Part shown: positions 51,346 to 61,279 of the stretch, piece after piece | Numbering within the stretch: the first letter of the stretch is position 1 | Layout: each line of letters begins with the position of its first letter | NCBI RefSeq assembly: GCF_030273315.1 | Contig: NZ_CP127174.1 | Coordinates: 3,016,813 to 3,080,812, forward strand | Length of the DNA: 64,000 bases | DNA from: Natrialbaceae archaeon AArc-T1-2 | GTDB lineage: Archaea; Halobacteriota; Halobacteria; Halobacteriales; Natrialbaceae | Direction: 5' to 3' | Made by a program: the position numbers and the translations under genes | Notes under the pieces: generated by a model | The model's database searches: none | The model's input: only the letters and a program-made list of their open reading frames with translations | Told to the model about the DNA's origin: nothing

Positions 51346-52533
51346 ATGGACCTTACGACGATACTGCTTTTTTCCGTCGCCGCGCTCGCGAGTCTGTTCA
51401 TGGCCTGGGTGATCGGTGCCGGCTCGAGCGGTGCGACGCCGTTCGCTCCGGCCGTCGGCGCGAACGCGATTACGACGATGAAGGCGGCGTTCGTCGTCGG
51501 AATCCTCGGCTTTGCCGGTGCGGTCACCCAGGGAGCGAGCGTCTCCGAAGCCGTCGGCCGCGAACTCGTCACCGGCGTCGTTCTCCCGCCAAGCGGCGTC
51601 ATCGTCGCGCTGTTGATCGGTGCGGGAATGATGGTGATCGGGATCTACACCGGCTATCCGATCGCGATCGCGTTTACCGTCACCGGCGCGGTAATCGGCG
51701 TCGGCTTCGCGCTCGGAGGCGAACCGGCGTGGGCGAAGTACGCCGAAATCGGCGGCATGTGGCTTCTCACGCCGTTTGTCGGTGCCGGCCTCGCGTTCGG
51801 CATCGCACGCGTGCTTCCGCGGCCCGACGTTCCCGAACACATAAGCGTCGCGTTGCTCGCCGGCCTCGTCGGTGCCGTCGTCGCGAATCTCGAGTTCGTA
51901 TTTCTCGAGCCGGTCGGCGGGACCATCGCCATCGCTGGAAGCACTGCGGTACCGCTTGCGGGTACCGCCGCCGTGGTCGTCGTCTCGGTTGCCATCGGCG
52001 TCGGTGCCGCACTCGTCGTTCGCTGGGATATCGCTCGCGACAAACTCGGCGGGCTGCAGCGGTTCCTGCTCGTTCTCGGCGGGCTCGTGGCGTTCTCTGC
52101 GGGTGCGAGCCAGGTCGGACTGGCCGTCGGACCGCTGTTGCCGTTACTCGAGGAGGTCTCATTGGTATCGCCTATCGCAGTCTTACTCGGTGGCGGTTTC
52201 GGGATTCTCGTCGGCTCGTGGACCGGTGCGCCACGGATGATTAAGGCGGTCTCCCAGGAGTACGCCTCGCTGGGACCGCGTCGGTCGATCGCGACGCTCG
52301 TGCCCTCGTTTCTGATCGCACAGACCGCGGTCTTGCTCGGCGTTCCCGTCTCGTTCAACGAGATCGTCGTCAGTGCGATCATCGGTAGTGGGCTCGCCGT
52401 CGGTGGGAGCGCTGGCGTCAGCCCCCGAAAACTCGGAGTTACGGTCGTCGCCTGGATCGCGTCGTTTCTTCTCGCGTTCGGGCTCGGATACGGATCGATG
52501 TACGCGCTGTCTACGTTCAGTATGACACCGTAG
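51346..52533 (+). CDS. PiT-family anion permease (phosphate or sulfate)
   Basis: 395 residues with about ten to eleven TM segments and two inverted repeats marked by VIGAGSSGATPFAPAVGANAITTMKAA near the N-terminus and GSGLAVGGSAGVSPRKLG near the C-terminus, the PiT/PHO4 signature. PiT members carry phosphate, while the CysP branch carries sulfate or thiosulfate. The preceding sulfur-metabolism gene favours a sulfur anion here, but this is inferred from context. Confidence 0.85.
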   Translation: MDLTTILLFSVAALASLFMAWVIGAGSSGATPFAPAVGANAITTMKAAFVVGILGFAGAVTQGASVSEAVGRELVTGVVLPPSGVIVALLIGAGMMVIGIYTGYPIAIAFTVTGAVIGVGFALGGEPAWAKYAEIGGMWLLTPFVGAGLAFGIARVLPRPDVPEHISVALLAGLVGAVVANLEFVFLEPVGGTIAIAGSTAVPLAGTAAVVVVSVAIGVGAALVVRWDIARDKLGGLQRFLLVLGGLVAFSAGASQVGLAVGPLLPLLEEVSLVSPIAVLLGGGFGILVGSWTGAPRMIKAVSQEYASLGPRRSIATLVPSFLIAQTAVLLGVPVSFNEIVVSAIIGSGLAVGGSAGVSPRKLGVTVVAWIASFLLAFGLGYGSMYALSTFSMTP

Positions 52534-53043
52534 GTCGAGCGGGCCGACGCCTCGTGCAGAGGTGGCCACTTGCTTGAATTGTCACACTTCTCCGCCAATA
52601 TTTCTACGCCTATACACTTCTGTTCCGTACCATAATCCGAATACGTCTATTTGAATGAGAATTTCATCGATTCAGTTCAGTCATCGGCCGCTACTGGCGT
52701 CGAATGGCGGTATTATTCCTGTCATCCAAAACCATTATAATCAGTTGGGTGCTATGTGTGCTCGAATGGGTGTGTATGAGATGTACACACTAGGTCTCGT
52801 CGCAAGCGACCGTCACGAGACCGGAACTGGAGCCTGCCCGGGGTAATCCCTCGCATCAGGCGTTTCCCTCGAGTCGCTCGATTACGTCGTCGAGGGTCCC
52901 GTAGGCAGTTGCAGAACCCGGTCGAACTACACTCGAGAGTGACTGATGGAGCTACGTACATACCGATCCTGGAACGGAACGTCGTCCGGCGGGCGTGATA
53001 TCCCCGAATTCGGGGTTACGATACGAGAGAGAGTCCTCTAGCC
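52534..53043. other. 510-bp intergenic region, no convincing gene
   Basis: The region is A/T-rich up to about 52800 (for example AACCATTATAATCAG at 52730) and GC-rich afterwards. A 63-codon frame at 52655 lacks haloarchaeal composition. The final ~60 nt before 53044 form the likely promoter region of the transporter. No repeat or structured element stands out. Confidence 0.5.
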
Positions 53044-55356
53044 ATGGCGTCGGGACTCAACCGCGATCTCGGATTGCCCGAAGTCGTCGCGATTAGCATC
53101 GGCGCGATGGTCGGATCGGGAATCTTCATTCTCCCGGCACTGGCCTACGAGATCGCCGGCTCGACGGTCGTGCTGGCGTACATCCTGGCTGGGCTGTTAG
53201 TCATCCCCGCAGCGCTGTCGAAGTCCGAGATGGCGACGGCGATGCCGGAAGACGGCGGCAGCTACGTCTACATCGAACGCGGGATGGGGCCGTTGCTTGG
53301 CACCGTCGCCGGCATCGGGACGTGGTTCTCGCTGTCGTTCAAGGGTGCGCTCGCACTCGTCGGCGGCGTTCCCTATCTCCTGTACATGCTGGATCGCAGC
53401 CTCTCTTCAGGAGTCGTTACGGGACTCGCGCTGGGTATCGCAGCGCTTCTGATCCTGCTCAACCTCATCGGATCCGACGTCACTGGGCGGTTCCAGGTCG
53501 GCATCGTCGCGATCATGCTCGTCGCGATGGTCTGGTTCGTCGCCGGCAGCGGCCTCGCCATCGAGAGTGAGCGCTTGAGCGGGTCGCTCGATCCGGGATC
53601 GACCGGTTTACTCGCGGCGACGGGTGCGGTCTTCGTCTCGTACGCCGGTGTCACCAAGATCGCGAGCGTCGCCGAAGAGATCGAAAATCCCTCCCGGAAC
53701 ATCCCACTCGGGATGCTGGTCTCGCTCGGGTTCACGACCCTGCTGTACGTGTTGCTGGTCGTGGTGCTCATCGGCGTCACGCCCGGCGACGTCCTCACTG
53801 CCACCGACGCGCCTGTCGCCGTCGCTGCCGAGCAGACCCTCGGTACGATCGGCGTCGTCGCAGTCGTCGTCGCTGCCTTGCTGGCGCTTGTCAGCACCGC
53901 CAACGCCGGCGTGCTCTCGGCCTCGCGGTATCCGTTCGCGATGGCGCGTGACAACCTCGTTCCCACCTCACTCGAGGAGCTTCATCCCCGGTTTAACACG
54001 CCGATGAGGGCGATCCTCCTCACGGGTGCCGTCATCATGGTACTGATCGCGTTCGTGCCGATCCTCCAGATCGCGAAACTGGCCTCCGCGTTCCAGGTGC
54101 TCGTGTTCATCCTGGTCAATCTCGCGGTCGTCGGCTTCCGGGAGGGAGCCGTCGAGGGGTACGATCCCGACTATGTCTCCCCGCTGTATCCCTGGGTCCA
54201 AGTGGCCGGCATCGTCGGCGGACTCGTCGTGTTGACGACGATGGGGACGATTCCGTTCGTCGGCGCGATCGTCATCACCGCCGGTGCGATGGCGTGGTAC
54301 TACGTCTACGCCCGCAAGCGGATCGACCGCGAAGGAGCGGCCCGCGCCGGCGTCCGCGAGAACGTCAGCGAACGTGCCACCGACCGTACCCGCGAGCTCT
54401 TCGAGTCCGACCAGGAGTACGACGTGCTGGTTGCGATCACCGAGACGACCTCACCCGAGGCGAAACGAGACATGCTCCGGATGGCGACCGACATGGGGCG
54501 GCTACGATCGACGACCGTCTCCGTCGTCGAGTTCGTCGACGTCCCCTGTCGGGTGTTCGCCGGCGATCACGCCGACGTCTGTACCGACGACGTTCCCGAC
54601 TGGTTCCCAAACGGCGCCACCGACACACCGACGTGGTTCCCCGACGACCAGCCCGTCGAACGTCCGGTTCGTGCCTCCGGTGGTGTTACCGTCGCCGACG
54701 CCGAACCGGAGGCGACGACGGGATCGCGAATCGAGTACCGCGAGGTCGACAGCGAGGACCACAACCGCGCGATCGTCGACTTCGCGACCTACGGCGACTA
54801 CGATCTGGTGATCGCCGAACGCGACCAGGCCGAGTTCCACAAGCGGCTGTTCGGCAGCGACACCGACTGGCTGCTCGAGAACGCTCCCTGTGACGTCATG
54901 CTGGTCGACGACGACGGCTTCGACGGCGCCGACGAGATCGCCGTCGTCGCGAACCAGGGACCGTACGATCCGCTGAAGCTGCTGTTTGCCGACGCCGTCG
55001 CCGAAGAAACCGGCGCCGAACTCAACCTCTTACAGGCGATTCCCGCCGATGCCCCCGACAGCCAGCGCGAAACGGTCGAACGCTACCACGAGGAGCTCAT
55101 CTCCACCCTGACCGTGCCGACGCGCTCGACGGTCATCGAAACCGACGACGAAATCGACGGCCTGACGCGGTTCGTCGGCGACGCCGACCTCCTCGTGACC
55201 GGCATCGATCGAACCGGACTCGGTGCCCGGCTGCTCGGACGACCCGGCAACCGGCTGATCGACAGCGTCGACACCACCGCCGTCATGGTCCAGACACACG
55301 ACGGTCGAAGGCGTGGCCCCCTCGAGCGACTGCTGATGGATCACCTCTTCGGCTGA
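53044..55356 (+). CDS. APC-superfamily transporter with C-terminal USP domains
   Basis: 770 residues. The first ~430 residues have about 12 TM segments beginning RDLGLPEVVAISIGAMVGSGIFILPA, the APC amino-acid permease signature (GSGIF). After residue 430 there are two universal-stress-type domains (YDVLVAITETTSPEAKRDML; IAVVANQGPYDPLKLLFADAVAEETGAELNLLQAI) that probably bind ATP or another nucleotide and tune transport. This fusion is common in haloarchaea. Substrate is unknown; amino acids or other cations are possible. Confidence 0.9.
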   Translation: MASGLNRDLGLPEVVAISIGAMVGSGIFILPALAYEIAGSTVVLAYILAGLLVIPAALSKSEMATAMPEDGGSYVYIERGMGPLLGTVAGIGTWFSLSFKGALALVGGVPYLLYMLDRSLSSGVVTGLALGIAALLILLNLIGSDVTGRFQVGIVAIMLVAMVWFVAGSGLAIESERLSGSLDPGSTGLLAATGAVFVSYAGVTKIASVAEEIENPSRNIPLGMLVSLGFTTLLYVLLVVVLIGVTPGDVLTATDAPVAVAAEQTLGTIGVVAVVVAALLALVSTANAGVLSASRYPFAMARDNLVPTSLEELHPRFNTPMRAILLTGAVIMVLIAFVPILQIAKLASAFQVLVFILVNLAVVGFREGAVEGYDPDYVSPLYPWVQVAGIVGGLVVLTTMGTIPFVGAIVITAGAMAWYYVYARKRIDREGAARAGVRENVSERATDRTRELFESDQEYDVLVAITETTSPEAKRDMLRMATDMGRLRSTTVSVVEFVDVPCRVFAGDHADVCTDDVPDWFPNGATDTPTWFPDDQPVERPVRASGGVTVADAEPEATTGSRIEYREVDSEDHNRAIVDFATYGDYDLVIAERDQAEFHKRLFGSDTDWLLENAPCDVMLVDDDGFDGADEIAVVANQGPYDPLKLLFADAVAEETGAELNLLQAIPADAPDSQRETVERYHEELISTLTVPTRSTVIETDDEIDGLTRFVGDADLLVTGIDRTGLGARLLGRPGNRLIDSVDTTAVMVQTHDGRRRGPLERLLMDHLFG

Positions 55357-55532
55357 CCGACCGCTCCGTTATCTTCCGTGGGCGAAGATGGTGTTGTCCG
55401 ACAGACATAATCCCGATCCAACCCACTGATTCGTTCTGCCGACGTCACGCTTGGACGTGGACGCTGTGTTCTCCGACACTGTATCTCGTTGTCCCCCAGC
55501 CATTGACTATCCTCCCGCCCGTCGGCTTGACT

Positions 55533-56081
55533 ATGGACGATATCGACCTCGGTCTCGAGGTAGCGGTGGCCGACCGCATCGGACAGCGACTCCGGGAGAC
55601 GGACGCGACGCTTGCCGTCGCCGAATCCTGTACCGGCGGACTGATCGGAGCTGCAGTGACGGCGGTTCCGGGCTCGAGTGACTACTTCGACAGCGGGCTC
55701 TGTACCTACGCCTACGACGCGAAACGCCGGGAACTCGGTGTGAGCCGGGAAGCGCTCGACGAGGACGGTGCGGTCTCTGCTCCCGTCGCCAGGGAGATGG
55801 CACGGGGCGTTCGCGACGTGGCCGACGTCACCTGGGGATTGGCGACGACGGGAATTGCCGGACCCTCGGGCGGTACCGAGGAGACCCCCGTCGGCACCGT
55901 CTACGTCGGTGTCGCCTACGCCGGTCCCTGGGGATCGGAGACGTCGTACGCGACCGCCTCCCGGTACGAGTTCGACGGCGACCGGGCTTCGATCCGGGCC
56001 GCGACGGTCGAGCGAGCGCTCGAGGACCTGATGACAGAACTCGAGACCGTTGCCGAACGCGACCACGGCGACGACCGGTAA
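55533..56081 (+). CDS. CinA C-terminal-domain nicotinamide-nucleotide amidase
   Basis: 182 residues from the ATG at 55533. VAESCTGGLIGAAVTAVPGSSDYF and GLATTGIAGPSGGTEETPVGTVYVGVAY are the PncC motifs with the active Ser in ESCTGG. It deamidates nicotinamide mononucleotide for NAD salvage. Single-domain form without the molybdopterin-binding N-terminus. The gene is followed 67 bp later by the DUF255 protein. Confidence 0.88.
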   Translation: MDDIDLGLEVAVADRIGQRLRETDATLAVAESCTGGLIGAAVTAVPGSSDYFDSGLCTYAYDAKRRELGVSREALDEDGAVSAPVAREMARGVRDVADVTWGLATTGIAGPSGGTEETPVGTVYVGVAYAGPWGSETSYATASRYEFDGDRASIRAATVERALEDLMTELETVAERDHGDDR

Positions 56082-56148
56082 CGGCGCTCGAGTAGACGGG
56101 TCGGGCCCGAGCGAAGGCCTTACGCCGGCCACGCTCCTCGCTTCGGAC

Positions 56149-57786
56149 ATGGAAGACGTCACGCGGGTCGAGTGGCGCGAGTGGGGTCAGGACGCGTTCG
56201 ACGAGGCCGATCGGCGGGACGTGCCCGTCTTGCTCTCGCTCACCGCGACGTGGTGTGACCACTGCCACGAGATGGACGAAGCGACCTACAACGTGCCGAC
56301 GATCGCAGCCAACGTCAACGACGGGTTCGTCCCTATCCGGGTCGACGTGGATCGTCGGCCCCGCGTCCGCGATCGGTACAACATGGGCGGCTTTCCGTCG
56401 ACCGTGTTTCTCACGCCCGATGGCACTGTCCTGACCGGAGCCGGCTATCTCGGCGAGGACGGAATGCGCCAGGTCATAGAGAGCGTGCGTCGGATGTGGG
56501 CCGAGAAGGGTGCCGATGCGGGTCGGGTTCCGCGTCCGCTTCGCGACACAGAGCCCCCGTCGGGCGCGCTCGACGATGTTGAGGCGGCGCTGCTCGCCCG
56601 GCTCGAGGCAGCCTACGACGAGGCCGCCGGCGGCTGGGGCGAGGGCGCGAAGTTTCCGCTACCCGACGCCCTCGAGTTCGCGCTCAAGCGCGACCGCGAG
56701 ATGGCGCTTCGGTGTTTCGACGCGGTGAGTGCGAACCTGCTCGACGAGTACGAAGGCGGCTTCTACCGGTTTGCGACCGGTGCCGACTGGTCCGGCATCC
56801 AACACGAGAAGCTGCTCGACGAGAACGCCGCCCTCGTGCGGGCGTTTTCTCACGCCTACTGTTATACGGGGCGTGATGAGTATCGCGAGCCGGCACATCG
56901 GACGATCGAGTACCTGACGACGACGCTGTGGAACGGTGAGGCAGGTGCGTTCGCTGGCAGCCAGGCACCCGCCGACCCCGAGACGTACACGCTCGAGCCG
57001 AGCGACCGCGAAAGCGGCGCGGAGCCGCCCGTCGACGACACCGTCTACGCCGGCGCGAACGCGCTCGCGATCGACGCGTGCTGTACGTACTACGGCTACA
57101 CCGACGACGAGCGCGCTCGACGGTACGCCGAACGCGCGCTCGAGTTCCTCCGGACGGCGCTGCTCGAAGACGGCGTTGCCTTCCACTCCCACGACACCGA
57201 CTGCGGTGAACCCGGCGACGAGCGTCCGCTGCTTGTGAATCAGGCGCGCGCCCTGGCCGCGCTGACGACGGCCCGGAGCGTGCTCGGAGCCGACGTCCTC
57301 GAGACGGCCGAGGCCGTCGTCGAGACGACGATCGACCGGCTGCGCGACGGCGACTCGTTCGTCGACGGCCCCGAAGCCGGCGTTGGACTCTGTGACCGGC
57401 CGCTTCGACCGCTCGACAGCAACGTCGAGTTCGCCGACGCGCTGGTCGATCTCGCCGTCTTGACGGGCGAGAACCGGTACCGGACGATCGCTCGCGAGAC
57501 GCTCGAGGACTTCGCCGGCGCGAGCGACCGGTTCGGTCCCCAGGTCGCGCGGTACGGATCGGTCGCCACGAGACTGTGCGAGGGGCCACTCGTCGTCCGG
57601 GTCGCCGATCCGGCCGGCTCCGATCTCCATCGTGCGGCGGTCCGGATCGCCGATCACGAGAAGGTCGTGGTACCCGAAGCCGACCTCGAGGCCGGGAGCG
57701 TACGCGTCGACCACGGCAGTCGGCGATCGGAGCCGGCGACAACTCCCGAAGAGTTGAGCGATCGCGTTCAGAGCGTTCTCGAGTGA
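56149..57786 (+). CDS. Second DUF255 thioredoxin-domain protein
   Basis: 545 residues. The thioredoxin-like part has LTATWCDHCHEMDEATYNVP (C36, C39) and GGFPSTVFLTPDG; the rest is the helical barrel (GGFYRFATGADWSGIQHEKLLDENAAL). It is about 220 residues shorter than the paralogue at 910-3201 and lacks its acidic tail; HFEKMLYDNA is replaced by QHEKLLDENA. Function unknown, perhaps a thiol-dependent sugar- or lipid-modifying protein. Confidence 0.85.
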   Translation: MEDVTRVEWREWGQDAFDEADRRDVPVLLSLTATWCDHCHEMDEATYNVPTIAANVNDGFVPIRVDVDRRPRVRDRYNMGGFPSTVFLTPDGTVLTGAGYLGEDGMRQVIESVRRMWAEKGADAGRVPRPLRDTEPPSGALDDVEAALLARLEAAYDEAAGGWGEGAKFPLPDALEFALKRDREMALRCFDAVSANLLDEYEGGFYRFATGADWSGIQHEKLLDENAALVRAFSHAYCYTGRDEYREPAHRTIEYLTTTLWNGEAGAFAGSQAPADPETYTLEPSDRESGAEPPVDDTVYAGANALAIDACCTYYGYTDDERARRYAERALEFLRTALLEDGVAFHSHDTDCGEPGDERPLLVNQARALAALTTARSVLGADVLETAEAVVETTIDRLRDGDSFVDGPEAGVGLCDRPLRPLDSNVEFADALVDLAVLTGENRYRTIARETLEDFAGASDRFGPQVARYGSVATRLCEGPLVVRVADPAGSDLHRAAVRIADHEKVVVPEADLEAGSVRVDHGSRRSEPATTPEELSDRVQSVLE

Positions 57787-57865
57787 GTGAGCGAGGCCCA
57801 ATCCGTTCGAACAGCCCTATGTAAACCACCACAGTGTTTATTACTGCGCGGTCGCTGATCCAGGT

Positions 57866-58669
57866 ATGGCAACGCTCAGGGATCTCGGCCTCTCGGAGTA
57901 CGAGTCGCGGGTCTACCGGGCGCTTTTGAACACCGGTCCTGCGACGGCGAAAGAGCTATCGCGAGCGAGTGACGTCCCGATGGGACGGATCTACGACGTG
58001 CTCAACAGCATCGAACAGCACAACCTCGTGCGAAGTCAGACAGCGAGCCGACCGAAGAAGTACGTCGCCGTCGAACCCGCGACCGCGCTCGATCGGCTAC
58101 TCGAGGACAAAAAACGCGAACTCGAGGCGCGGGCCAGACAGTACGAGGAGATCGTCGACGATCTCTCGGCGGAACTCGACGTCGCCGATCCGGTCGAAGA
58201 GGAGTTCTGGACGGCCGCCGTTGGTCCCGAGGAAACCTACGACCTCCTGCTCGAACGGCTTGCTGCAGCCGATCGCGAGGTCATCATGGTCGCTGCGAAT
58301 CCATCACCCCAGATCGACGTCCGGACCGTCGGCGAGGACGTCCTCGCGGAACTCGAGGACGCACTCGACCGCGGCGTGACCGTCGACGTCTTGCTCAGTC
58401 GGGACCTCGTCGACGCACTTCCCGAGAGCGTCGGCCGTCGGTACCGGCGAACGCTCCAGGCCCGCGAGGACTTCTCGGTGCGGACGAACGACGACGTCCG
58501 GGGATCGTTCAACATCATCGACGACGTCGAGGTCTGTATCCAGGTTCCTAACCCCCTCGCCACCGGCGACGCGTTCGGAATGATCGACCTCAAGGATCCG
58601 GCGTTCGCCGCCGACGTCCACGACGAGTTCTTCTCGACGTGGGAGGAAGCGACGCCGCTTCAGTTCTAG
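57866..58669 (+). CDS. TrmB-family transcriptional regulator
   Basis: 267 residues. The N-terminal winged helix (LRDLGLSEYESRVYRALLNTGPATAKELSRASDVPMGRIYDVLNSIE) is the TrmB signature, followed by a coiled coil (LEDKKRELEARARQYEEIVDDL) and a C-terminal phospholipase-D-like/sugar-binding sensor region (REVIMVAANPSPQIDVR). TrmB proteins sense sugars or metabolites. TTTATTACTGCG lies about 27 nt upstream of the ATG, a leaderless promoter. Confidence 0.9.
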   Translation: MATLRDLGLSEYESRVYRALLNTGPATAKELSRASDVPMGRIYDVLNSIEQHNLVRSQTASRPKKYVAVEPATALDRLLEDKKRELEARARQYEEIVDDLSAELDVADPVEEEFWTAAVGPEETYDLLLERLAAADREVIMVAANPSPQIDVRTVGEDVLAELEDALDRGVTVDVLLSRDLVDALPESVGRRYRRTLQAREDFSVRTNDDVRGSFNIIDDVEVCIQVPNPLATGDAFGMIDLKDPAFAADVHDEFFSTWEEATPLQF

Positions 58670-58708
58670 CCTCGTCGCCGAATCCGGCAATATATTCCTT
58701 CTCCAGCG

Positions 58709-59704
58709 TCAGTTTCGAAGCTCCCGGAGCGTCTCCCGGCCGGGCGCGATCAGCTCGTCGAGGTAGCTCGCGAGCGTGCTCTTCGCGTCGGCGGGATGGA
58801 GCTCGCCGGACTCGAGGTCGGCCGCCAGCGACTCGTAGTCGTCGTAGGTAACGTCGCCGCCGTACTGGTCGGGCCGTTCGACAGTGACCGACTCGAACCG
58901 GGGGAAGACGTGGTACTCGAACAGCTCGAGAACGGGGTTTTCGCGCTCGGTGCCGTCGTCGTCGGGCTCGGGATCGCGCGTCGGTGGACAGTACGCCGAG
59001 TTGACTTTGTGTTCGATCTCCTCGGTCGAATCTTCCATCGAGATCGTTACGCCCTCGCTCGAGGACATCTTTCCCGCGCCGGTGGTGAGGTCGGCGATGA
59101 TGGGCGTGTGCAGACACGGCCGAGTCTCGTAGCCCAGATCCGAGATCTCCTCGCGGTGGAGCATGTGGACCTTGCGCTGGTCTAAGCCGCCGACGGCGAG
59201 GTCGAGGTCGAGGTATTCGATGTCGAGCGCCTGCATCAGCGGGTAGACGACGTGGCTCACTTTCGCGGTCTCGCCGCTTTGGAGTTCGGCCATCGCCCGC
59301 TGGGCGCGGTTGAGCGTCGTCGAGAGCTCGAGTTCGTGGAGATCGAGCGTGTACTCCTCCTCGAGCTGGAACGCAGAGCCGTAGACGAACTCGGTGTGTT
59401 CCTCCTCGAGGCCGTAGGCGACGAACTGGGCCCGCATCTGTTCGGCGGTCTCGCGGATCTCCTCGAACGTTCCTTTGCCGTTGAGGTAGGCGTGGACGTC
59501 TGCGAGCAAGACGACGACCTCCATACCCGCCTCCTGGAGGTCGATGAGCTTGTTCGCCGTCAGGAGATGCCCGATGTGGAGTACGCCGGATGGCTCGTAG
59601 CCGACGTAGACGCGCTTGCCCTCGGGCTCGTCCGCAAGGTCTCGCACCTCCTCTTCGGGGACGACCTCCTCGGCGTTGCGCGTGATCAGGTCGTAGGTAT
59701 CCAT
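58709..59704 (-). CDS. tyrS: Tyrosyl-tRNA synthetase
   Basis: 331 residues, the archaeal short type. GYEPSGVLHIGHLLTANK holds the HIGH motif and GAGKMSSSEGVTI the KMSKS-type loop. LLADVHAYLNGKGTFEEI and the YPLMQALDIEYLDLDLAVGGLDQRK segment are typical of TyrRS. It charges tRNA-Tyr in the cytoplasm. Start at the ATG at 59704 (MDTYDLITRNAEEV). Confidence 0.95.
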   Translation of the reverse strand: MDTYDLITRNAEEVVPEEEVRDLADEPEGKRVYVGYEPSGVLHIGHLLTANKLIDLQEAGMEVVVLLADVHAYLNGKGTFEEIRETAEQMRAQFVAYGLEEEHTEFVYGSAFQLEEEYTLDLHELELSTTLNRAQRAMAELQSGETAKVSHVVYPLMQALDIEYLDLDLAVGGLDQRKVHMLHREEISDLGYETRPCLHTPIIADLTTGAGKMSSSEGVTISMEDSTEEIEHKVNSAYCPPTRDPEPDDDGTERENPVLELFEYHVFPRFESVTVERPDQYGGDVTYDDYESLAADLESGELHPADAKSTLASYLDELIAPGRETLRELRN

Positions 59705-60120
59705 CTCTATTTGAGCGGAATCAACGGACGGATTTAGTACTTCTCTCTCGTCCGGCCTCGCGCGTGAGTGTCTGTCCCTACTCGCCGACTCTGCTCGCGA
59801 TCAGTTCCGAGTGGATCCCGAAGCCGCTCGTATACACCCGGTCATGATTCGTTCAACAGTCGGCTGCCGGGAGTGGCCTCGATACGGGTTCAGTCGGCCA
59901 TTCATACTGTCGGTCATGGATCTGTGAACGTGGGTCTGGTTGATTCGTCCGTTTAGCGTGTGTCTGGATGTTCTGTCGCTCATCATGTTCACGTAGTTAT
60001 GACCGACAGTATCAGTCCACGAGACCGTTGACTGGACCATGACCGGGTGTATATCTCGTCGTCGGGAGGCGTATGCCTGCCGAACGCTCAAACGGGCGGG
60101 CCCCGTACCGACGCTGATCG
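59705..60120. repeat. Nested inverted-repeat element, about 223 bp
   Basis: Outer perfect 16-bp arms TATACACCCGGTCATG (59831-59846) and its complement (60038-60053) enclose inner perfect 14-bp arms ATACTGTCGGTCAT (59904-59917) and its complement (59999-60012). Shorter partial matches (TCAAC-GTC) lie between the arms. The 416-bp gap contains no convincing gene. It may be a miniature inverted-repeat transposable element or a structured RNA. Confidence 0.65.
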
Positions 60121-60771
60121 ATGGGATACAGGGAGGATTTCGTTAACGCCGTTCGCCGGAGCCTCGTCCCCCAGGTTCACTATCTGCTCGATGGCACGTT
60201 CGGCGGCTACGCTGTCAGTCACACCACCGCCGAGGAGTACGTCTTCACGGCTCACTGTTCCGAGGAGACGATCGAGGCAGTCCTCGAGGACGTCGGCTTC
60301 TCCCGGAACCCGATCGCCTCGCTGAAGGTGCGGATAGACGGCAACACCTCCGAGGGATCGTGGGTGTGGCGACGGTCGCCGCTCTCGTCACATCAACTCC
60401 ACGTCGTCCTCCACGACCTCGAGGACGCCGAGGGCGTCGACGTCTACGCCCACTGGGAACGGTCCTGGATCCGCCATCCCTACGCACACTACGTCGCTCG
60501 CGGGTACGACGCCGAGAAAGGCGTCGAACTGGCCCGCCGATGGCTCGCGAGCTACGACGGCGACGCACTCGAGGACGAACTCGCGTACGAGGTCGACAAC
60601 TCGCTACCTCGAAAGGCGAGCGAGTACCTCTCGCTGTCATATTACCGGCTGGAAGAGAGCGTGGGAGCGATCCGGTCGCGACTGCCCGTCCTCGACGGCG
60701 ACGAGACGCTGACCGTCGACCGGGACGGAAAACGAGACGAGGTCTCGCCCCGGATCGCCGACCGAGAGTGA
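60121..60771 (+). CDS. Haloarchaeal protein of unknown function
   Basis: 216 residues starting MGYREDFVNAVRRSLVPQVHYL. It has a central WVWRRSPLSSHQLHVVLHDLE segment and VYAHWERSWIRHPYAHYVARGYD with several His and Trp residues, then helical C-terminal part. No known domain was recognised, and no neighbour suggests a role. The acidic composition and codon bias are typical of the host, so it is a genuine gene. Confidence 0.6.
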   Translation: MGYREDFVNAVRRSLVPQVHYLLDGTFGGYAVSHTTAEEYVFTAHCSEETIEAVLEDVGFSRNPIASLKVRIDGNTSEGSWVWRRSPLSSHQLHVVLHDLEDAEGVDVYAHWERSWIRHPYAHYVARGYDAEKGVELARRWLASYDGDALEDELAYEVDNSLPRKASEYLSLSYYRLEESVGAIRSRLPVLDGDETLTVDRDGKRDEVSPRIADRE

Positions 60772-60799
60772 TACTGCCGGACGCCGTCAAAACTGACGG

Positions 60800-61279
60800 T
60801 CAATCGTCGGCGGTCTGGGACGTGCCAGTCCCGGTTCCGGCTCCGGTCGACCGCACGTACCCCTGCAGGTACGCGCCGACGAACATGCCGGCGACGCCCC
60901 AGAGGATCGGGTAGTTACCGATGCCGAGACTCGCGTAGGCCGCGCCGGGACAGATCCCCGACAGCCCCCAGCCGACGCCGAAGATGGTCCCGCCGACGAC
61001 GACGTTCCTGTCGAGTGGTTTCAGCCGTCTGCCGTAGGATCTGTCCGTCAGCGGCGCGCTATCGAGCAGATGTGACGCACTGAAGAACGTGATCCCGGTG
61101 ACGACGGCCGCACCGAACATCACGAACAGCAATCCGAAGTCGACGAACTGCAGGAAACTCAGGACGACTTCCGGACGAGCCATGTGGCTGAACCCGAGTC
61201 CGAACCCGAAAACCAGGCCGCCGACGAAGATCAGCGGCAGGAACAGCGGGTGTTGCTCGTGTTCGGCGTTCGTGGTCAT
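60800..61279 (-). CDS. YeeE/YedE-family sulfur transporter half, second gene
   Basis: 159 residues with four TM segments and the signature GWGLSGICPGAAYASLG whose Cys and GxxxG turn are conserved in YeeE/YedE (TsuA-like) thiosulfate or sulfur-compound transporters. The ATG overlaps the stop of the first half gene (61276-61279). Together the two half-size proteins equal one full YeeE protein, so they probably form a heterodimer (PmpA/PmpB type). Confidence 0.85.
   Translation of the reverse strand: MTTNAEHEQHPLFLPLIFVGGLVFGFGLGFSHMARPEVVLSFLQFVDFGLLFVMFGAAVVTGITFFSASHLLDSAPLTDRSYGRRLKPLDRNVVVGGTIFGVGWGLSGICPGAAYASLGIGNYPILWGVAGMFVGAYLQGYVRSTGAGTGTGTSQTADD

Noticed and set aside
52655..52846. 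63-codon frame in the intergenic region
   Set aside because: Composition is not acidic, codon use is unlike host genes and it has no recognisable domain.
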